From Chryseobacterium angstadtii (GTDB lineage: Bacteria > Bacteroidota > Bacteroidia > Flavobacteriales > Weeksellaceae), in the NCBI RefSeq assembly GCF_001045465.1, contig NZ_LFND01000003.1, positions 496,001-560,000 on the forward strand: a stretch of 64,000 nucleotides of DNA. Direction: 5' to 3'. This document shows positions 55,764 to 64,000 of this stretch, in pieces; the first letter of the stretch is position 1, and every line of letters starts with the position of its first letter. A program made the position numbers and the translations under genes. Below the pieces are notes generated by a model. It ran no database searches. It saw only the letters and a program-made list of their open reading frames with translations, and had not been told where the DNA came from.

Positions 55764-56900
55764 TTAATTTGGATTTTTTCTAAAATCTGTCGGAGTTGTT
55801 CCTGTATATTTTTTAAAAGAAGTACTAAACGACGATTTAGAATTGAAACCAACCTGGTAAAGAATTTCTAAGATAGTGAGTTCTTTTTGCAAAGGATCTT
55901 TCAATATTTCCTTCGCTTTTTCGATCCGATATTCATTAATGAAATCAAAAAAATGCTTGTTCATATACAGATTAATCAAAGCCGACAGATCTTTTACAGG
56001 CATTTTTAATTGTTCTGCCAAATCAAGAATCGTTAATGAAGAATCGAGATAAGGTTCTTTTTCAATCATAAATTCTTTTAAAGCCAGGATTTGCTTATTT
56101 TTTTCGTCATCAACTGCAGGAGAAGATTTTTGTTTCGGAATTAGATCCAGGATAGGTTTTAATTGAGAATTAACTCCTCTGAAAAATTCAGGTTTGTTTA
56201 ACGCAACAAATAGATACCAACATGTACAAAAGAAAAACGCAAACCCATCAAGGGTTACAATCCAAGCTCTGATTTCTCCCAAACCAAAGATAAAAGTAGC
56301 CATCCATCTTAGAAGGACTATAAAATGTAAGACATAATATAGAATTGTTATTTTGTAAAGTGCATTTAAGATAGAGATATTTGGATTTGTATAATTTTCG
56401 AGATAAATGGCTTTAGACTTTCTAATCACCAAAAATGAAGCGATAAAATAAACTTGAAATAAAAATTCGAAAAGAAACTGAAAGAATTGGGTAACAGGCA
56501 TTTGATTCATGCCCTTTATGAAGAGCAATTTCATGGCTGTATCTTCAAAATAGATACCCGACATTAAATACACATTATAAGCAGCAAACGGAATAGCGTG
56601 TAGTAAATGTTTCTTTTTTAATCGAAAGTCAGAAAAACAAACGGACAATACATAGAGATAAAACAATGCCGGAACCAAATAGACAATACTCCAGCGAAAA
56701 GCCTCGAGGTTGATATGATTAACCGGAAATTCCCGCATCAAAAATTTAAATGCATCTATGGCATTTCCGATAAGAAAAAAAGCAAAAAGGCGATTTCCTA
56801 ATGTATATTTAGTTTTAACGGTAAATAAAAATAAGGCAAGAAACAGCACCAAAAATATTCCTATCAATGCTGCTATTTCTAAAAAACTGTATGGGTTCAT
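55764..56900 (-). CDS. Membrane-anchored AraC-family regulator of the hydrolase array
   Basis: A 378-aa protein with about seven N-terminal membrane helices (LFLALFLFTVKT, LYVLSVCFSDFRLKKKHLLH) and an AraC domain (LTILDLAEQLKMPVKDLSALIN, FFDFINEYRIEKAKEIL, GFNSKSSFSTSFKKYTGTTP). It is a close paralog of the 39572 regulator. It lies upstream of three serine hydrolases in the same direction, the same order as at 38-40 kb. Confidence 0.88.
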   Translation of the reverse strand: MNPYSFLEIAALIGIFLVLFLALFLFTVKTKYTLGNRLFAFFLIGNAIDAFKFLMREFPVNHINLEAFRWSIVYLVPALFYLYVLSVCFSDFRLKKKHLLHAIPFAAYNVYLMSGIYFEDTAMKLLFIKGMNQMPVTQFFQFLFEFLFQVYFIASFLVIRKSKAIYLENYTNPNISILNALYKITILYYVLHFIVLLRWMATFIFGLGEIRAWIVTLDGFAFFFCTCWYLFVALNKPEFFRGVNSQLKPILDLIPKQKSSPAVDDEKNKQILALKEFMIEKEPYLDSSLTILDLAEQLKMPVKDLSALINLYMNKHFFDFINEYRIEKAKEILKDPLQKELTILEILYQVGFNSKSSFSTSFKKYTGTTPTDFRKNPN

Positions 56901-57093
56901 GCTTTTTTTAACGTGGGTGCAATTTAATACTTAAATAGGAAAGCTTGGTACAAAAAGAACCACTAAAAAATCTTCTCGAACGTCGAGGGCTGAAAGAGAA
57001 TACTGCTGAACACAGATTACCTCTTTTAACGTTTTTAAAGAAAGCTGATTGGAATTTTTTTAAATTTGATGACCTAAATCAGAGGGGTTGTGA

Positions 57094-57720
57094 TTAATAC
57101 GAATGAGCTTTATTAAGGTTCATATTAAGAACAAACTTTAGGTCAGCAAAGTCTGTGTTAGCTTCAACTAAAGTACAAATTCCGCTGTTGTACGTATACG
57201 TAGCAGTGTTTCCATTGGGCAGATCTATTCTGTATTTTTTGGAATCAATCCTCTGAATAGGAACCATTTTCTGGAATTTTTCAGAAAAAACAGATTTTAC
57301 ATTTCCTGGCTCATTAAAATACAAACTTGCAGTAGAGCAGAAAACAGACTGTTTTAGAAAGCCATTAGCACCATTTTTATCCGAAAGATTATAAGAACTC
57401 CCGTTCCAGGTAGTGGTATTGTTCACTTTCAGTTTCCCGTTCATAGTGCGGTAAAGCTTTGCTTGTTGTAGAATATTTTGTTTAAAAGTGACTCCCATTT
57501 TGTCGTAAATCTCAATACTGTAGAGGATTTTTACCTTAGCCCGGGATTCAAAAAGATATTCGGTAATACCGTCTTTCAAAGAACGTTCCACACGGATATT
57601 GCCAATGGTTTTATTATCTTTTATAATAGAATAATTCAGATATTCTTTGGTAATTGGCGTTGCCATATTGGGTTGAAAATAACCGGGCAACATTATTGAA
57701 ATAATCAGGAATGCTTTCAT
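57094..57720 (-). CDS. Exported protein, DUF6134-like
   Basis: A 208-aa protein with a signal-like start (MKAFLIISIMLPGYFQPNMATP). The mature part is beta-rich (YSIIKDNKTIGNIRVERSL, YLFESRAKVKILYSIEIYD, TWNGSSYNLSDKNG, FNEPGNVKSVFSEKF). The pattern resembles DUF6134 proteins of Bacteroidota; this is from memory and moderate. It stands alone, with a possible promoter 58 bases upstream. Confidence 0.7.
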   Translation of the reverse strand: MKAFLIISIMLPGYFQPNMATPITKEYLNYSIIKDNKTIGNIRVERSLKDGITEYLFESRAKVKILYSIEIYDKMGVTFKQNILQQAKLYRTMNGKLKVNNTTTWNGSSYNLSDKNGANGFLKQSVFCSTASLYFNEPGNVKSVFSEKFQKMVPIQRIDSKKYRIDLPNGNTATYTYNSGICTLVEANTDFADLKFVLNMNLNKAHSY

Positions 57721-57777
57721 TTTATTTATTCTTTAAAATAGGTAACAACTTCTTTCATAATAGAAGTAGTTATCATG

Positions 57778-57785
57778 CAAAATTA
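57778..57785 (-). promoter_or_regulatory. Possible -7 box for the 57094 gene
   Basis: On the minus strand TAATTTTG matches TAnnTTTG. The -33 region (CATT) is poor. Confidence 0.35.
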
Positions 57786-57968
57786 TGCTTGTGGAAAGTC
57801 TGAAATGTTCCGTAGGATAAATTCGAACCTATTAAATAAACAGTATTTAATATACTGAAAATGAATGATTTAATTATGTTTTAGCGTTCCGATTGATAAT
57901 CCTGAACCATTTTTTATGTTGTTTTAAACAATGAGGTCAGAATTCATCTGACCCCATTTGTTATTTAA

Positions 57969-58183
57969 TTATAAATTTTCTTTGTAAAAAGGGATAAGCT
58001 TATCCAATGCAATTTTTACCGGTTCCGGTTTATCATAAAGATCATAATGTGGCCAGCCAGCAAATAAGATAACGCCTCTGCATCTTTTACATCATTTTCC
58101 CAGCCGTTTCTAAACATAGATCCTATATTTACGGCGCTTACCATTCCAACAGCTTTTATTCTATGATAATTTTCTGATAAATA
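57969..58183 (-). pseudogene. Alpha/beta-hydrolase remnant with frameshift or deletion
   Basis: Minus-strand reading gives LSENYHRIKAVGMVSAVNIG and MFRNGWENDVKDAEAL in one frame, then, after a frame change near 58049, WPHYDLYDKPEPVKIALDKL and IPFYKENL to a stop at 57969. Both pieces fit alpha/beta hydrolases of the YcjY/dienelactone-hydrolase-like group, from mid protein and from the C-terminus. The segment normally between them and the N-terminal half are missing. It lies next to an intact AraC gene read in the other direction. Confidence 0.65.
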
Positions 58184-58306
58184 GAAATATATCATAATTA
58201 AAAAGCCTATTGAAATTAAATTAGTACATTCAAATATATTGTCACCATCATTAAAATAAGCAAAAATTTAATCTTATATTTATATCATAAAAGCGATGAG
58301 TTTAAA

Positions 58307-59122
58307 ATGGAAACTGACCAAAACTTTTCAATAAGAGAACCTTTTAATCCGTTTCTTGCAAGTATTATTGAAGCTTACTTTTACATTGATATCCCTGTAT
58401 CAAAATTATCTGAAGTAGCCGAATTTATAATGCCATTTCCTCGCATAACAATGGGCTATTTTTTTGACCATCCATTTGAAGTTGTGAATGATACATTAAA
58501 CGAGTCGAAACTAATATATAATGCTACATCACGAATTTCTTTAAATAAAATAAACGTTCTACCTGCTACTGACAGGATAAAAATTGTTGGCGCACATTTA
58601 AAGCCTTTTGGATTGGCATATTATACCAAAAAAAATATAAACTCGTTACCTTGGCTAATTGATACTGAAGAACTTCTCGGAAATGTTGCAAAAGATTTTT
58701 TTAGCAAAATACATCACCTCTCGAATGCACAGGATATGTTTGATACATTGGAAGATGTGTTTTCAAATAATATCATAACCCGTGATTTATCACTTATCAA
58801 AAATGCTGTTGAGCTGGTTGAAAAATGTTCTGGAAATACTGAAATTGGACTATTGTCTAAAGAATTAAATGTGTCAGACCGTACACTTCGAAATCACTTC
58901 TATAGTAATGTAGGTTGTTCGCCTAAAGAATTTATCCGTATTGTAAAATTAAAGCAAATCGCCTACCAGCTAAAGTATTCAGAAACTTCCTTAACGGATA
59001 TTGCAGTTGATAATAACTATTTTGACCAATCTCATTTTGTGCACGAAGTGAAAAATATTACAGGACAAAGTCCAAGCAAATTACGTAAGGATATTCCGAA
59101 TTTCCGATTTTTACAATTTTAA
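58307..59122 (+). CDS. AraC-family transcriptional regulator (soluble)
   Basis: A 271-aa protein without membrane segments. The N-terminal ~150 residues are a sensing domain of the kind found in Bacteroidota AraC proteins (FNPFLASIIEAYFYID, IVGAHLKPFGLAYY). The C-terminal AraC domain has two helix-turn-helix units (IGLLSKELNVSDRTLRNHF and LTDIAVDNNYFDQSHFVHE) and GQSPSKLRK. It lies upstream of a cytochrome b gene and opposite the hydrolase remnant, which it may once have controlled. Confidence 0.87.
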   Translation: METDQNFSIREPFNPFLASIIEAYFYIDIPVSKLSEVAEFIMPFPRITMGYFFDHPFEVVNDTLNESKLIYNATSRISLNKINVLPATDRIKIVGAHLKPFGLAYYTKKNINSLPWLIDTEELLGNVAKDFFSKIHHLSNAQDMFDTLEDVFSNNIITRDLSLIKNAVELVEKCSGNTEIGLLSKELNVSDRTLRNHFYSNVGCSPKEFIRIVKLKQIAYQLKYSETSLTDIAVDNNYFDQSHFVHEVKNITGQSPSKLRKDIPNFRFLQF

Positions 59123-59185
59123 CTTTAAAGTTATATATAGTTTTGTCTAATAAATAGATTTGATACACTCAAAAATGTTTTTCAG

Positions 59186-59722
59186 ATGAAAAAAATTATA
59201 TACAACAATCTTTTAAAAAAGTATGGTAAGGGAACTATTATTATCCATTGGATCAGTTTCTTGTTAATACTTTTACTTATCCCAACGGGTTACATAATGT
59301 CAGACTTGGAATTGGGACCAACCAAACTAAATCTTTTAAAACTGCATTTTGGAATAGGCATTTTAGTTTTTATTCTCACACTAGTGCGTGTTTTCTTTTA
59401 TTTCCATTACAAAAGACCTTCAAAGCTTGAAACAGGAAATCTCTTACACAACAGATTGGTTTTTTGGATAGAGAACTCATTCTACTATCTGTTGATATTT
59501 TTGTGCGTATCAGGTATTGCTACTATCATTTTAGGAAACTTTGGACAGGCAATACAACTGTCTGATTCTTCTTACTTGCCTGAAAACGTAGATATTCCAT
59601 CACTTTCAGCTCATAGAGTTTTAGCAATCATACTAATTATTTTATTGATTGGTCACGTTGGAGGGGTAATAATCCACTATCTGAAAAATAAAGAAAATAC
59701 ATTAAAACGAATTTTACCATAA
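59186..59722 (+). CDS. Cytochrome b561-type membrane protein
   Basis: A 178-aa protein with four membrane helices and four histidines in suitable places: H21 (IIHWISF), H54 (KLHFGIG), H143 (SAHRVLA) and H157 (GHVGGVI). These would bind two b hemes, as in prokaryotic cytochrome b561 / Ni-hydrogenase type b domains. It could pass electrons from quinol to a partner. The next gene starts 15 bases later, so they share a transcript. Confidence 0.85.
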   Translation: MKKIIYNNLLKKYGKGTIIIHWISFLLILLLIPTGYIMSDLELGPTKLNLLKLHFGIGILVFILTLVRVFFYFHYKRPSKLETGNLLHNRLVFWIENSFYYLLIFLCVSGIATIILGNFGQAIQLSDSSYLPENVDIPSLSAHRVLAIILIILLIGHVGGVIIHYLKNKENTLKRILP

Positions 59723-59737
59723 ACTAACTCTATAAGG

Positions 59738-60214
59738 ATGAAAAATAATCAAACTATAAAGCTATTTTTATTGGCTTTACAATCACTATTTACAGGAGGC
59801 TGTCTTGTAATTTTATTTGTGCTGGTGCCTTTCTGGCAACAAAGTAATGCAGACGATTTCCTGGCTTGGTTTTCCAAATATTCTTCAAATATTGCCAAGA
59901 TAATGTTGCCTTTGGAAGTAATTCCTTTATTAGTATCTATTCTCGTTTTTTATTTGTCATACAAACAGAAAGAAAGTACCCGGAAGTGGTGGTTACTAAA
60001 TCTTTTGAGCAATATCATAGTGCTTTTACTATTCATATTTTATTTTAAACCAGCTAACGCATCTTTAGCTTCAGGAACTATTATGGCATAACATGTTAAG
60101 AGTGAATTAATTACGTGGGAAAAAGCTCATGTTATAAGAACAATATTTGCGGCAATAGCAACATTCTTTTGTATACTTGGTTTAAATTCTATAATTGAAA
60201 AAGGTAGAAATTAA
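59738..60214 (+). pseudogene. DUF1772-like membrane protein interrupted by an in-frame stop
   Basis: The intact frame encodes 117 aa (MKNNQTIKLFLLALQSLF; three membrane helices) to TAA at 60089-60091. The same frame then continues for 40 codons (HVKSELITWEKAHVIRTIFA and a final helix) to TAA at 60212. The joined product fits the four-helix DUF1772 (anthrone-oxygenase-like) family, in which the W..H.(V/I)RT segment precedes the last helix. A single nonsense change explains the break; a truncated protein might still be made. Confidence 0.75.
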
Positions 60215-60282
60215 CTAAAACTAATCATCATTTTAAATTATATCACCCAATCAAGTGCTAACCTTAACCATAAAATAGTTTA

Positions 60283-60807
60283 ATGGAAAATATTGATATT
60301 GAAAAGCTTACAGTAAATAATTGTAGCGAATTACAAAGAATTGCAAAACAAACTTTTTTAGAGACTTTTTCGGAAAGTAATACACAGGAAAATATGCAAA
60401 AATATTTGGCTGAAAGTTTCTCGACAGAAAAACTAAGTGTTGAATTAAATAATGAAAACTCAGAGTTTTATTTTGCGAAGATTGAAAAGCAAATAGTAGG
60501 ATACTTAAAACTGAATTCAGGAATTTCTCAAACCGAAATCAAAACTAACAATAGTCTTGAGATAGAAAGAATCTATGTTCTTCAAGATTTCCAGGGAAAA
60601 AAAGTTGGTCAAATTTTATACAATAAAGCAATTGAAATTGCCATACAGGAAAACGTTGATTTTGTATGGTTAGGAGTGTGGAGAGAAAACAAACGAGCAA
60701 TTAGTTTTTATAAGAAAAATGGTTTCGAAGAGTTTGATAAACATGTTTTTAAATTTGGTGATAAAGAACAGACTGACATTATGATGAAGCTGATATTGAA
60801 TAATTAA
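60283..60807 (+). CDS. GNAT-family N-acetyltransferase
   Basis: A 174-aa protein with the GNAT core: strand-turn YFAKIEKQIVGYLKLN, the acetyl-CoA loop IERIYVLQDFQGKKVGQILYNKAIE (motif Q/RxxGxG/A as QGKKVG), then FVWLGVWRENKRAISFYKKNGF. Conservation is high, so the fold is clear. The substrate is unknown; the spacing of 68 bases from the previous frame suggests its own or a shared promoter. Confidence 0.9.
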   Translation: MENIDIEKLTVNNCSELQRIAKQTFLETFSESNTQENMQKYLAESFSTEKLSVELNNENSEFYFAKIEKQIVGYLKLNSGISQTEIKTNNSLEIERIYVLQDFQGKKVGQILYNKAIEIAIQENVDFVWLGVWRENKRAISFYKKNGFEEFDKHVFKFGDKEQTDIMMKLILNN

Positions 60808-60989
60808 ATATTATTGATTACAAAATTTCTCAATCAGATTATTACAATTCTATCAGTTTCGCTTTTATAGACTTATTCGCTTAATTTGTATTACTCATTA
60901 AATTTATTTTCATAGTCTATCTAGTAATTTTTATAGAAATCCTCTTTAGAATTGCTCCCAAGTAGAAATCCTTTTTAGCATTACAACGG

Positions 60990-61462
60990 TAGAGGATGAA
61001 AGATCTATTATTACAAATAGAATCAGCGCTCTCAATGAAAGAATCTCGAAGGCAAGAGATATGTTTTTATCTGATAAAATTGACGAGGATGATTTTAGAG
61101 ACATTAAGAATAGATGCAAGGGTGAATGGGATGAATTAAAAATAAAGTTAAGTTTGATAAAGAAAAATCCTGAGAATGAAATTGAAACAAAACTTGTTTT
61201 AACATTAGATGCGGTAACAAATGTAGCAGATTATTACAGAAATGCCAGTCTCCTTGATAAGCGTGCAATTATTGATTCGATATTTCCTGAAAAGATAACA
61301 CTTTCGACAGAACGACTTTTCGAACCGCTAAAATCAACAGTTTTGCTAATCATATATTTAATTAAGAAGGAGATAGGAGGAAAAAAAAGAGGGGATCAAA
61401 ATTTAAAAAATTTTAATCCCCGTCTTGTGACCTCGACAGGATTCAAACCTGTAACCTTCTGA
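60990..61462 (+). pseudogene. Serine-recombinase C-terminal remnant
   Basis: From about 60,990 the frame reads with recombinase C-terminal character: RISALNERISKARDMFLSDK, IDEDDFRDIKNRCKGEWDEL, and VADYYRNASLLDKRAIIDSI, like large serine (resolvase-type) integrases of Bacteroidota. The N-terminal catalytic domain is absent; frames further upstream are broken. The last ~12 codons run through the tRNA gene, so the natural C-terminus is probably lost. It is the trace of an element that integrated at or near the tRNA. The first few codons are uncertain. Confidence 0.6.
61381..61421 (-). terminator. Terminator of the tRNA gene
   Basis: On the minus strand GGGGATTAAAATTT pairs with AAATTTTGATCCCC (61421-61408 with 61404-61391), followed by TCTTTTTTTT. 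Confidence 0.8.
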
Positions 61463-61501
61463 GCCGTAATCAGATGCGCTATTCAGTTGCGCCACGAGGC
61501 C
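61428..61501 (-). tRNA. tRNA-Arg (anticodon ACG)
   Basis: The minus strand folds as a tRNA. The acceptor is GGCCTCG with CGAGGTC (one G:T) and discriminator A. The D arm is GCGC...GCGC, the anticodon stem TCTGA/TCAGA with loop TTACGGC (anticodon ACG), and the T arm ACAGG-TTTGAAT-CCTGT. The 3' CCA is not encoded. A consensus promoter and a terminator flank it. Confidence 0.93.
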
Positions 61502-61528
61502 GTTGTTTCCTTGTTGTTTAAAGGTTTG

Positions 61529-61559
61529 CAAATATAGCACTTTTTTCCGTTCTTTGAAA
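61529..61559 (-). promoter_or_regulatory. Promoter of tRNA-Arg
   Basis: On the minus strand TATATTTG (61536-61529) matches the -7 consensus, with TTTC 19 bases upstream in place of TTTG. A start about 7 bases later leaves ~20 bases before the tRNA. Confidence 0.65.
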
Positions 61560-61560
61560 G

Positions 61561-62607
61561 ATGAAACAGAGAATTTTACTTTTATTTACGGTTATAGCGC
61601 TAATCTCCTGTAAAAGAGAACAAAAAATTTCGTCCTCCGACTGGACTAATATCTCAAATCGGACCCAATTCAAGGAGCAGGAGGGTACTTTGGAGCTGAA
61701 ATCGGGGAATTTCACCTATAATTTTAAGAAAAATCAGACTCCATTTAAAAAAATCATCCTTTTAAATGCGAGCATGGCGGGGTATATTTCTGAACTGGGC
61801 GCCGAAGATCTGATCATCGGAGTTTCCAGTCCGGAGTATATTTATTCGGAAAAAATTCAAAACCTTTTAAAGACAGGAAAGATCCAGAATGTGGGAAGCG
61901 ATCAGAAATATGATGTGGAAAAGATTATCTCTATGAAGCCGGATGCTATTTTTACCAACTATATTGCAAGCTTTGATAATGCCTATCAGTTATTGAAAAA
62001 CAACGGAATTCAGGTGGTATTTCTGGATGAGTACATGGAGCAGCTTCCGTTGGAAAAGACAGCTTACATTAAACTTTTCGGAGAGTTTTTCGGAAAAGAG
62101 AAAGAAGCAGCAGCCAAATACACTGAAATTGAGAAAAATTACAACGAGCTGAAGCAGTTGGCATTAAAAGCGAAAGATAAGCCTGTAGTACTTGCCAATG
62201 AAATGTATGGGGATGTATGGTATCTGCCAGGCGGAAAAACTTCGGTAGCGAATTATATCAGTGATGCCAACGCTTCTTACATCATGAAAGACAATAAAGA
62301 CGAAAAGTCTCTGACCATGAGCTTTGAGGAGGTATATGCCAAATCACCGGGCGTGCAGTATTGGGTGAATGCGGGAAGCCATACTTCCAAAAAAGAAATG
62401 CTGGGGACCAATTCTTTCTACGGAAAACTGGACGTATTCAACAAAGGAAAAATATACACGATTGCAGGAAAAGAAAAAAATAAAGCCAACGACTTCTTCG
62501 AAAGCGGAGCAGTAAGAGCCGATATCATCCTGAAAGACTATATTAAGATCTTCCACCCTGAACTTCTTCCGGAATATAAGCTAACCTATATGAAAGAGCT
62601 TCAATAA
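61561..62607 (+). CDS. ABC transporter substrate-binding lipoprotein (metal-chelate or cobalamin type)
   Basis: A 348-aa lipoprotein (MKQRILLLFTVIALISCKRE, Cys17). The two-lobe periplasmic-binding fold of the BtuF/FecB/FepB type is evident: KKIILLNASMAGYISELGAEDLIIGVSS, then KIQNVGSDQKYDVEKIISMKPDAIFTN, then a long linking helix and GDVWYLPGGKTSVANYI. It delivers a chelated metal or corrinoid to an inner-membrane importer that is not in this window. The family is clear, the ligand is not. Confidence 0.85.
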   Translation: MKQRILLLFTVIALISCKREQKISSSDWTNISNRTQFKEQEGTLELKSGNFTYNFKKNQTPFKKIILLNASMAGYISELGAEDLIIGVSSPEYIYSEKIQNLLKTGKIQNVGSDQKYDVEKIISMKPDAIFTNYIASFDNAYQLLKNNGIQVVFLDEYMEQLPLEKTAYIKLFGEFFGKEKEAAAKYTEIEKNYNELKQLALKAKDKPVVLANEMYGDVWYLPGGKTSVANYISDANASYIMKDNKDEKSLTMSFEEVYAKSPGVQYWVNAGSHTSKKEMLGTNSFYGKLDVFNKGKIYTIAGKEKNKANDFFESGAVRADIILKDYIKIFHPELLPEYKLTYMKELQ

Positions 62608-62651
62608 CTCGGACGAATTCCTTATTTTTGCAGTTCCTTTTTAGAAAAATT

Positions 62652-63296
62652 ATGTGGAAAAAAATTAAACAGTTTATATTCATTGTTCTTGTTCTGAATG
62701 TGGTATTCATCATATGGGGCAGGTTTTTCAATCCGCCAATTACCATTACGCAGATAGGAGGAGTTTTCGAATTCGGGAAGCTGCACAGAGATTATATTTC
62801 CTATGATGAAATGGGAAATAACGTTAAAAAAGCCGTTATAGCCTCTGAGGACCAGAAATTCTTCGATCACAACGGTTTTGATTATACCGCCATTGAAAAA
62901 GCGATGAAGAACAACGAAAAAGGAAAAAAGATCCGTGGAGGAAGTACCATTTCCCAGCAGACGGCAAAAAATATTTTCCTGTGGCAGGGCAGAAGCTGGT
63001 TCAGAAAAGGACTGGAAGCAGTGTATACCTTTATCATTGAGAAAGTCTGGTCTAAAGATATTATTCTGGAAAGATATCTGAATTCCATTGAAATGGGGCA
63101 GGGCGTATTCGGAGTAGAGGCAGCAGCTCAATATTATTTTGGAAAATCTTCCAAAGATCTGAGCGCTTCAGATGCAGCCTGGATTGCAGCTGTATTGCCC
63201 AATCCGAAGAAATATGATCCGAAGAATCCGTCTCCTTATTTAAGAAAGAAACACAATTGGATCATGAGACAGATGAGGAATGTGAGTTTGAAATAG
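62652..63296 (+). CDS. mtgA: Monofunctional biosynthetic peptidoglycan transglycosylase
   Basis: The start is ATG 62652 (MWKKIKQFIFIVLVLNVVF); an upstream TTG at 62628 is not needed. The 214-aa protein has one N-terminal membrane anchor and a GT51 domain. The motifs are VIASEDQKFFDHNGFD (catalytic Glu66), GGSTISQQTAKNIFL, RYLNSIEMGQGVFGVEAAAQ and YFGK. It polymerises glycan strands from lipid II at the membrane. It follows the binding-protein gene by 44 bases and may be cotranscribed. Confidence 0.93.
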   Translation: MWKKIKQFIFIVLVLNVVFIIWGRFFNPPITITQIGGVFEFGKLHRDYISYDEMGNNVKKAVIASEDQKFFDHNGFDYTAIEKAMKNNEKGKKIRGGSTISQQTAKNIFLWQGRSWFRKGLEAVYTFIIEKVWSKDIILERYLNSIEMGQGVFGVEAAAQYYFGKSSKDLSASDAAWIAAVLPNPKKYDPKNPSPYLRKKHNWIMRQMRNVSLK

Positions 63297-63309
63297 TATC
63301 TTTGTCCTA

Positions 63310-64000
63310 ATGAAATTGTTTAATTCCAGTACAAATTTTGAATCGGTTCTTAAAAAATATTTCTCTTTTAAGAATGAAACCCTTTCTCTAGAGCCTTTTG
63401 CCGAGTTTTTAGAGAGCATTAAAAGGGCAGATTTTACGGATGTTCTCAATTTTCTAAGAAATAATCCGAATTTTGCTGAAAATTTTAAGCACTACATCCA
63501 CAATATTTTCAAAGGACGACCTTTTAATCTCTCTCTGACTGAGGCCAATATTCTCTCAGAAAATGCCTTCTTTCCGGAGCTGAAAAAAAGAATCCTGAAT
63601 AAAATTTTACCACCTGTAGAAAATGAAAAAACAGTGTGGTACATGATTGATAATGTAAGTCTCAGACCCAAAAAAGATCTGAGATACCTTCATAACCTTC
63701 CCGAGAATGAAATTGAAGAATTTTTAACCCTTCTCGGAGCTTCAGATTTTATTACCAAACCCAACGTCAAAAAAGAACTGATTTTCTCCATGAACATCCT
63801 TTCCTGGCGTGTAACCGGAATGGCGATGGAAGTGGAAGTGGTAAGGATGGCTCCCCAGTACAGAAACCTGGATAACCCGTTCCTGGCTCTTCAGAATGAA
63901 TTGGAAGCCCTTACCGAAGATCTTAAAAAAGATCCTGAACTTCAGCTGCATTCCAAAGACAGCCGTTATAAGCAGATTAAAATCTATACGGAACACTGTC
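63310..64000 (+). CDS. Probable member of the 'site-specific recombinase' (Gcr-like) membrane protein family, 3' end outside
   Basis: The frame is open from ATG 63310 to the right edge (230 codons). The start reads MKLFNSSTNFESVLKKYFS. The segments KDLRYLHNLPENEIEEFL and NILSWRVTGMAMEVEVVRMA match my memory of Bacteroidota proteins annotated as site-specific recombinase (PF10136 type), whose later part is membrane-spanning. That name is historical and the activity doubtful. It starts 13 bases after mtgA and is likely part of the same operon. Confidence 0.55.
   Translation, partial: MKLFNSSTNFESVLKKYFSFKNETLSLEPFAEFLESIKRADFTDVLNFLRNNPNFAENFKHYIHNIFKGRPFNLSLTEANILSENAFFPELKKRILNKILPPVENEKTVWYMIDNVSLRPKKDLRYLHNLPENEIEEFLTLLGASDFITKPNVKKELIFSMNILSWRVTGMAMEVEVVRMAPQYRNLDNPFLALQNELEALTEDLKKDPELQLHSKDSRYKQIKIYTEHC

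Noticed and set aside
62628..62651. Upstream TTG start of mtgA
   Set aside because: ATG 62652 directly precedes the basic residues and membrane anchor; the extension adds nothing and overlaps a TATTTTTG box.

Overview
The window looks like a chromosome segment from a Flavobacteriia member close to Chryseobacterium (inference). The signs are low GC, AT-rich spacers, few Shine-Dalgarno sites, promoters of the Bacteroidota type (TTG, 18-19 bases, TAnnTTTG), and type IX secretion (T9SS) sorting tails. There are also many small secreted or lipoproteins, a VgrG of Bacteroidota type VI secretion style, and membrane-anchored AraC regulators. Product names come from reading motifs; no database search was possible.

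Layout. 1-3.85 kb (minus): a giant protein of unknown family running off the left edge, behind two small proteins that look like tandem paralogs. 5-15.5 kb (plus): two very large secreted RCC1 beta-propeller proteins (2234 and 1192 aa) with Fn3 linkers and T9SS tails, then a small protein built of 17-residue repeats. 16.8-20 kb: small proteins of unknown function. 20.6-30.6 kb (minus): an orphan type VI cassette. It holds VgrG, then three effectors whose C-termini resemble three different peptidoglycan hydrolases (CHAP/NlpC-like amidase, lysozyme-like enzyme, LAS metallopeptidase). Each effector overlaps the gene of a small exported protein, probably its immunity protein. The effectors seem to share a domain around a YFAK-like motif, and members of one short repeat family lie on both sides of the cassette. 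This is the most interesting part of the window.

31-40.7 kb: an MG2/TonB-plug-like secreted protein, an amidohydrolase with a Cys/His-rich N-terminus, a beta-barrel protein, and AraC regulators, one next to a serine hydrolase. 40.8-43.4 kb (minus): a possible defence pair, a PD-(D/E)XK nuclease-like protein and an AlbA_2/Schlafen-like protein, the latter behind a perfect palindrome. 44.5-51 kb (plus): a ceramidase-like membrane protein, a block of non-coding repeats, then a coupled set of PIG-L deacetylase, a 34-aa membrane protein and a sodium:solute symporter, followed by a DUF2911 protein.

51-57.7 kb (minus): a membrane AraC regulator with three tandem serine-hydrolase/TPR paralogs, and a DUF6134-like protein. 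57.9-61.5 kb: a decayed area with an alpha/beta-hydrolase remnant, an AraC gene, a cytochrome b561 gene, a DUF1772-like gene broken by a stop codon, a GNAT gene, and a serine-recombinase tail ending in tRNA-Arg(ACG). 61.5-64 kb (plus): a metal-cofactor binding lipoprotein, mtgA, and the start of a probable membrane protein annotated elsewhere as site-specific recombinase.
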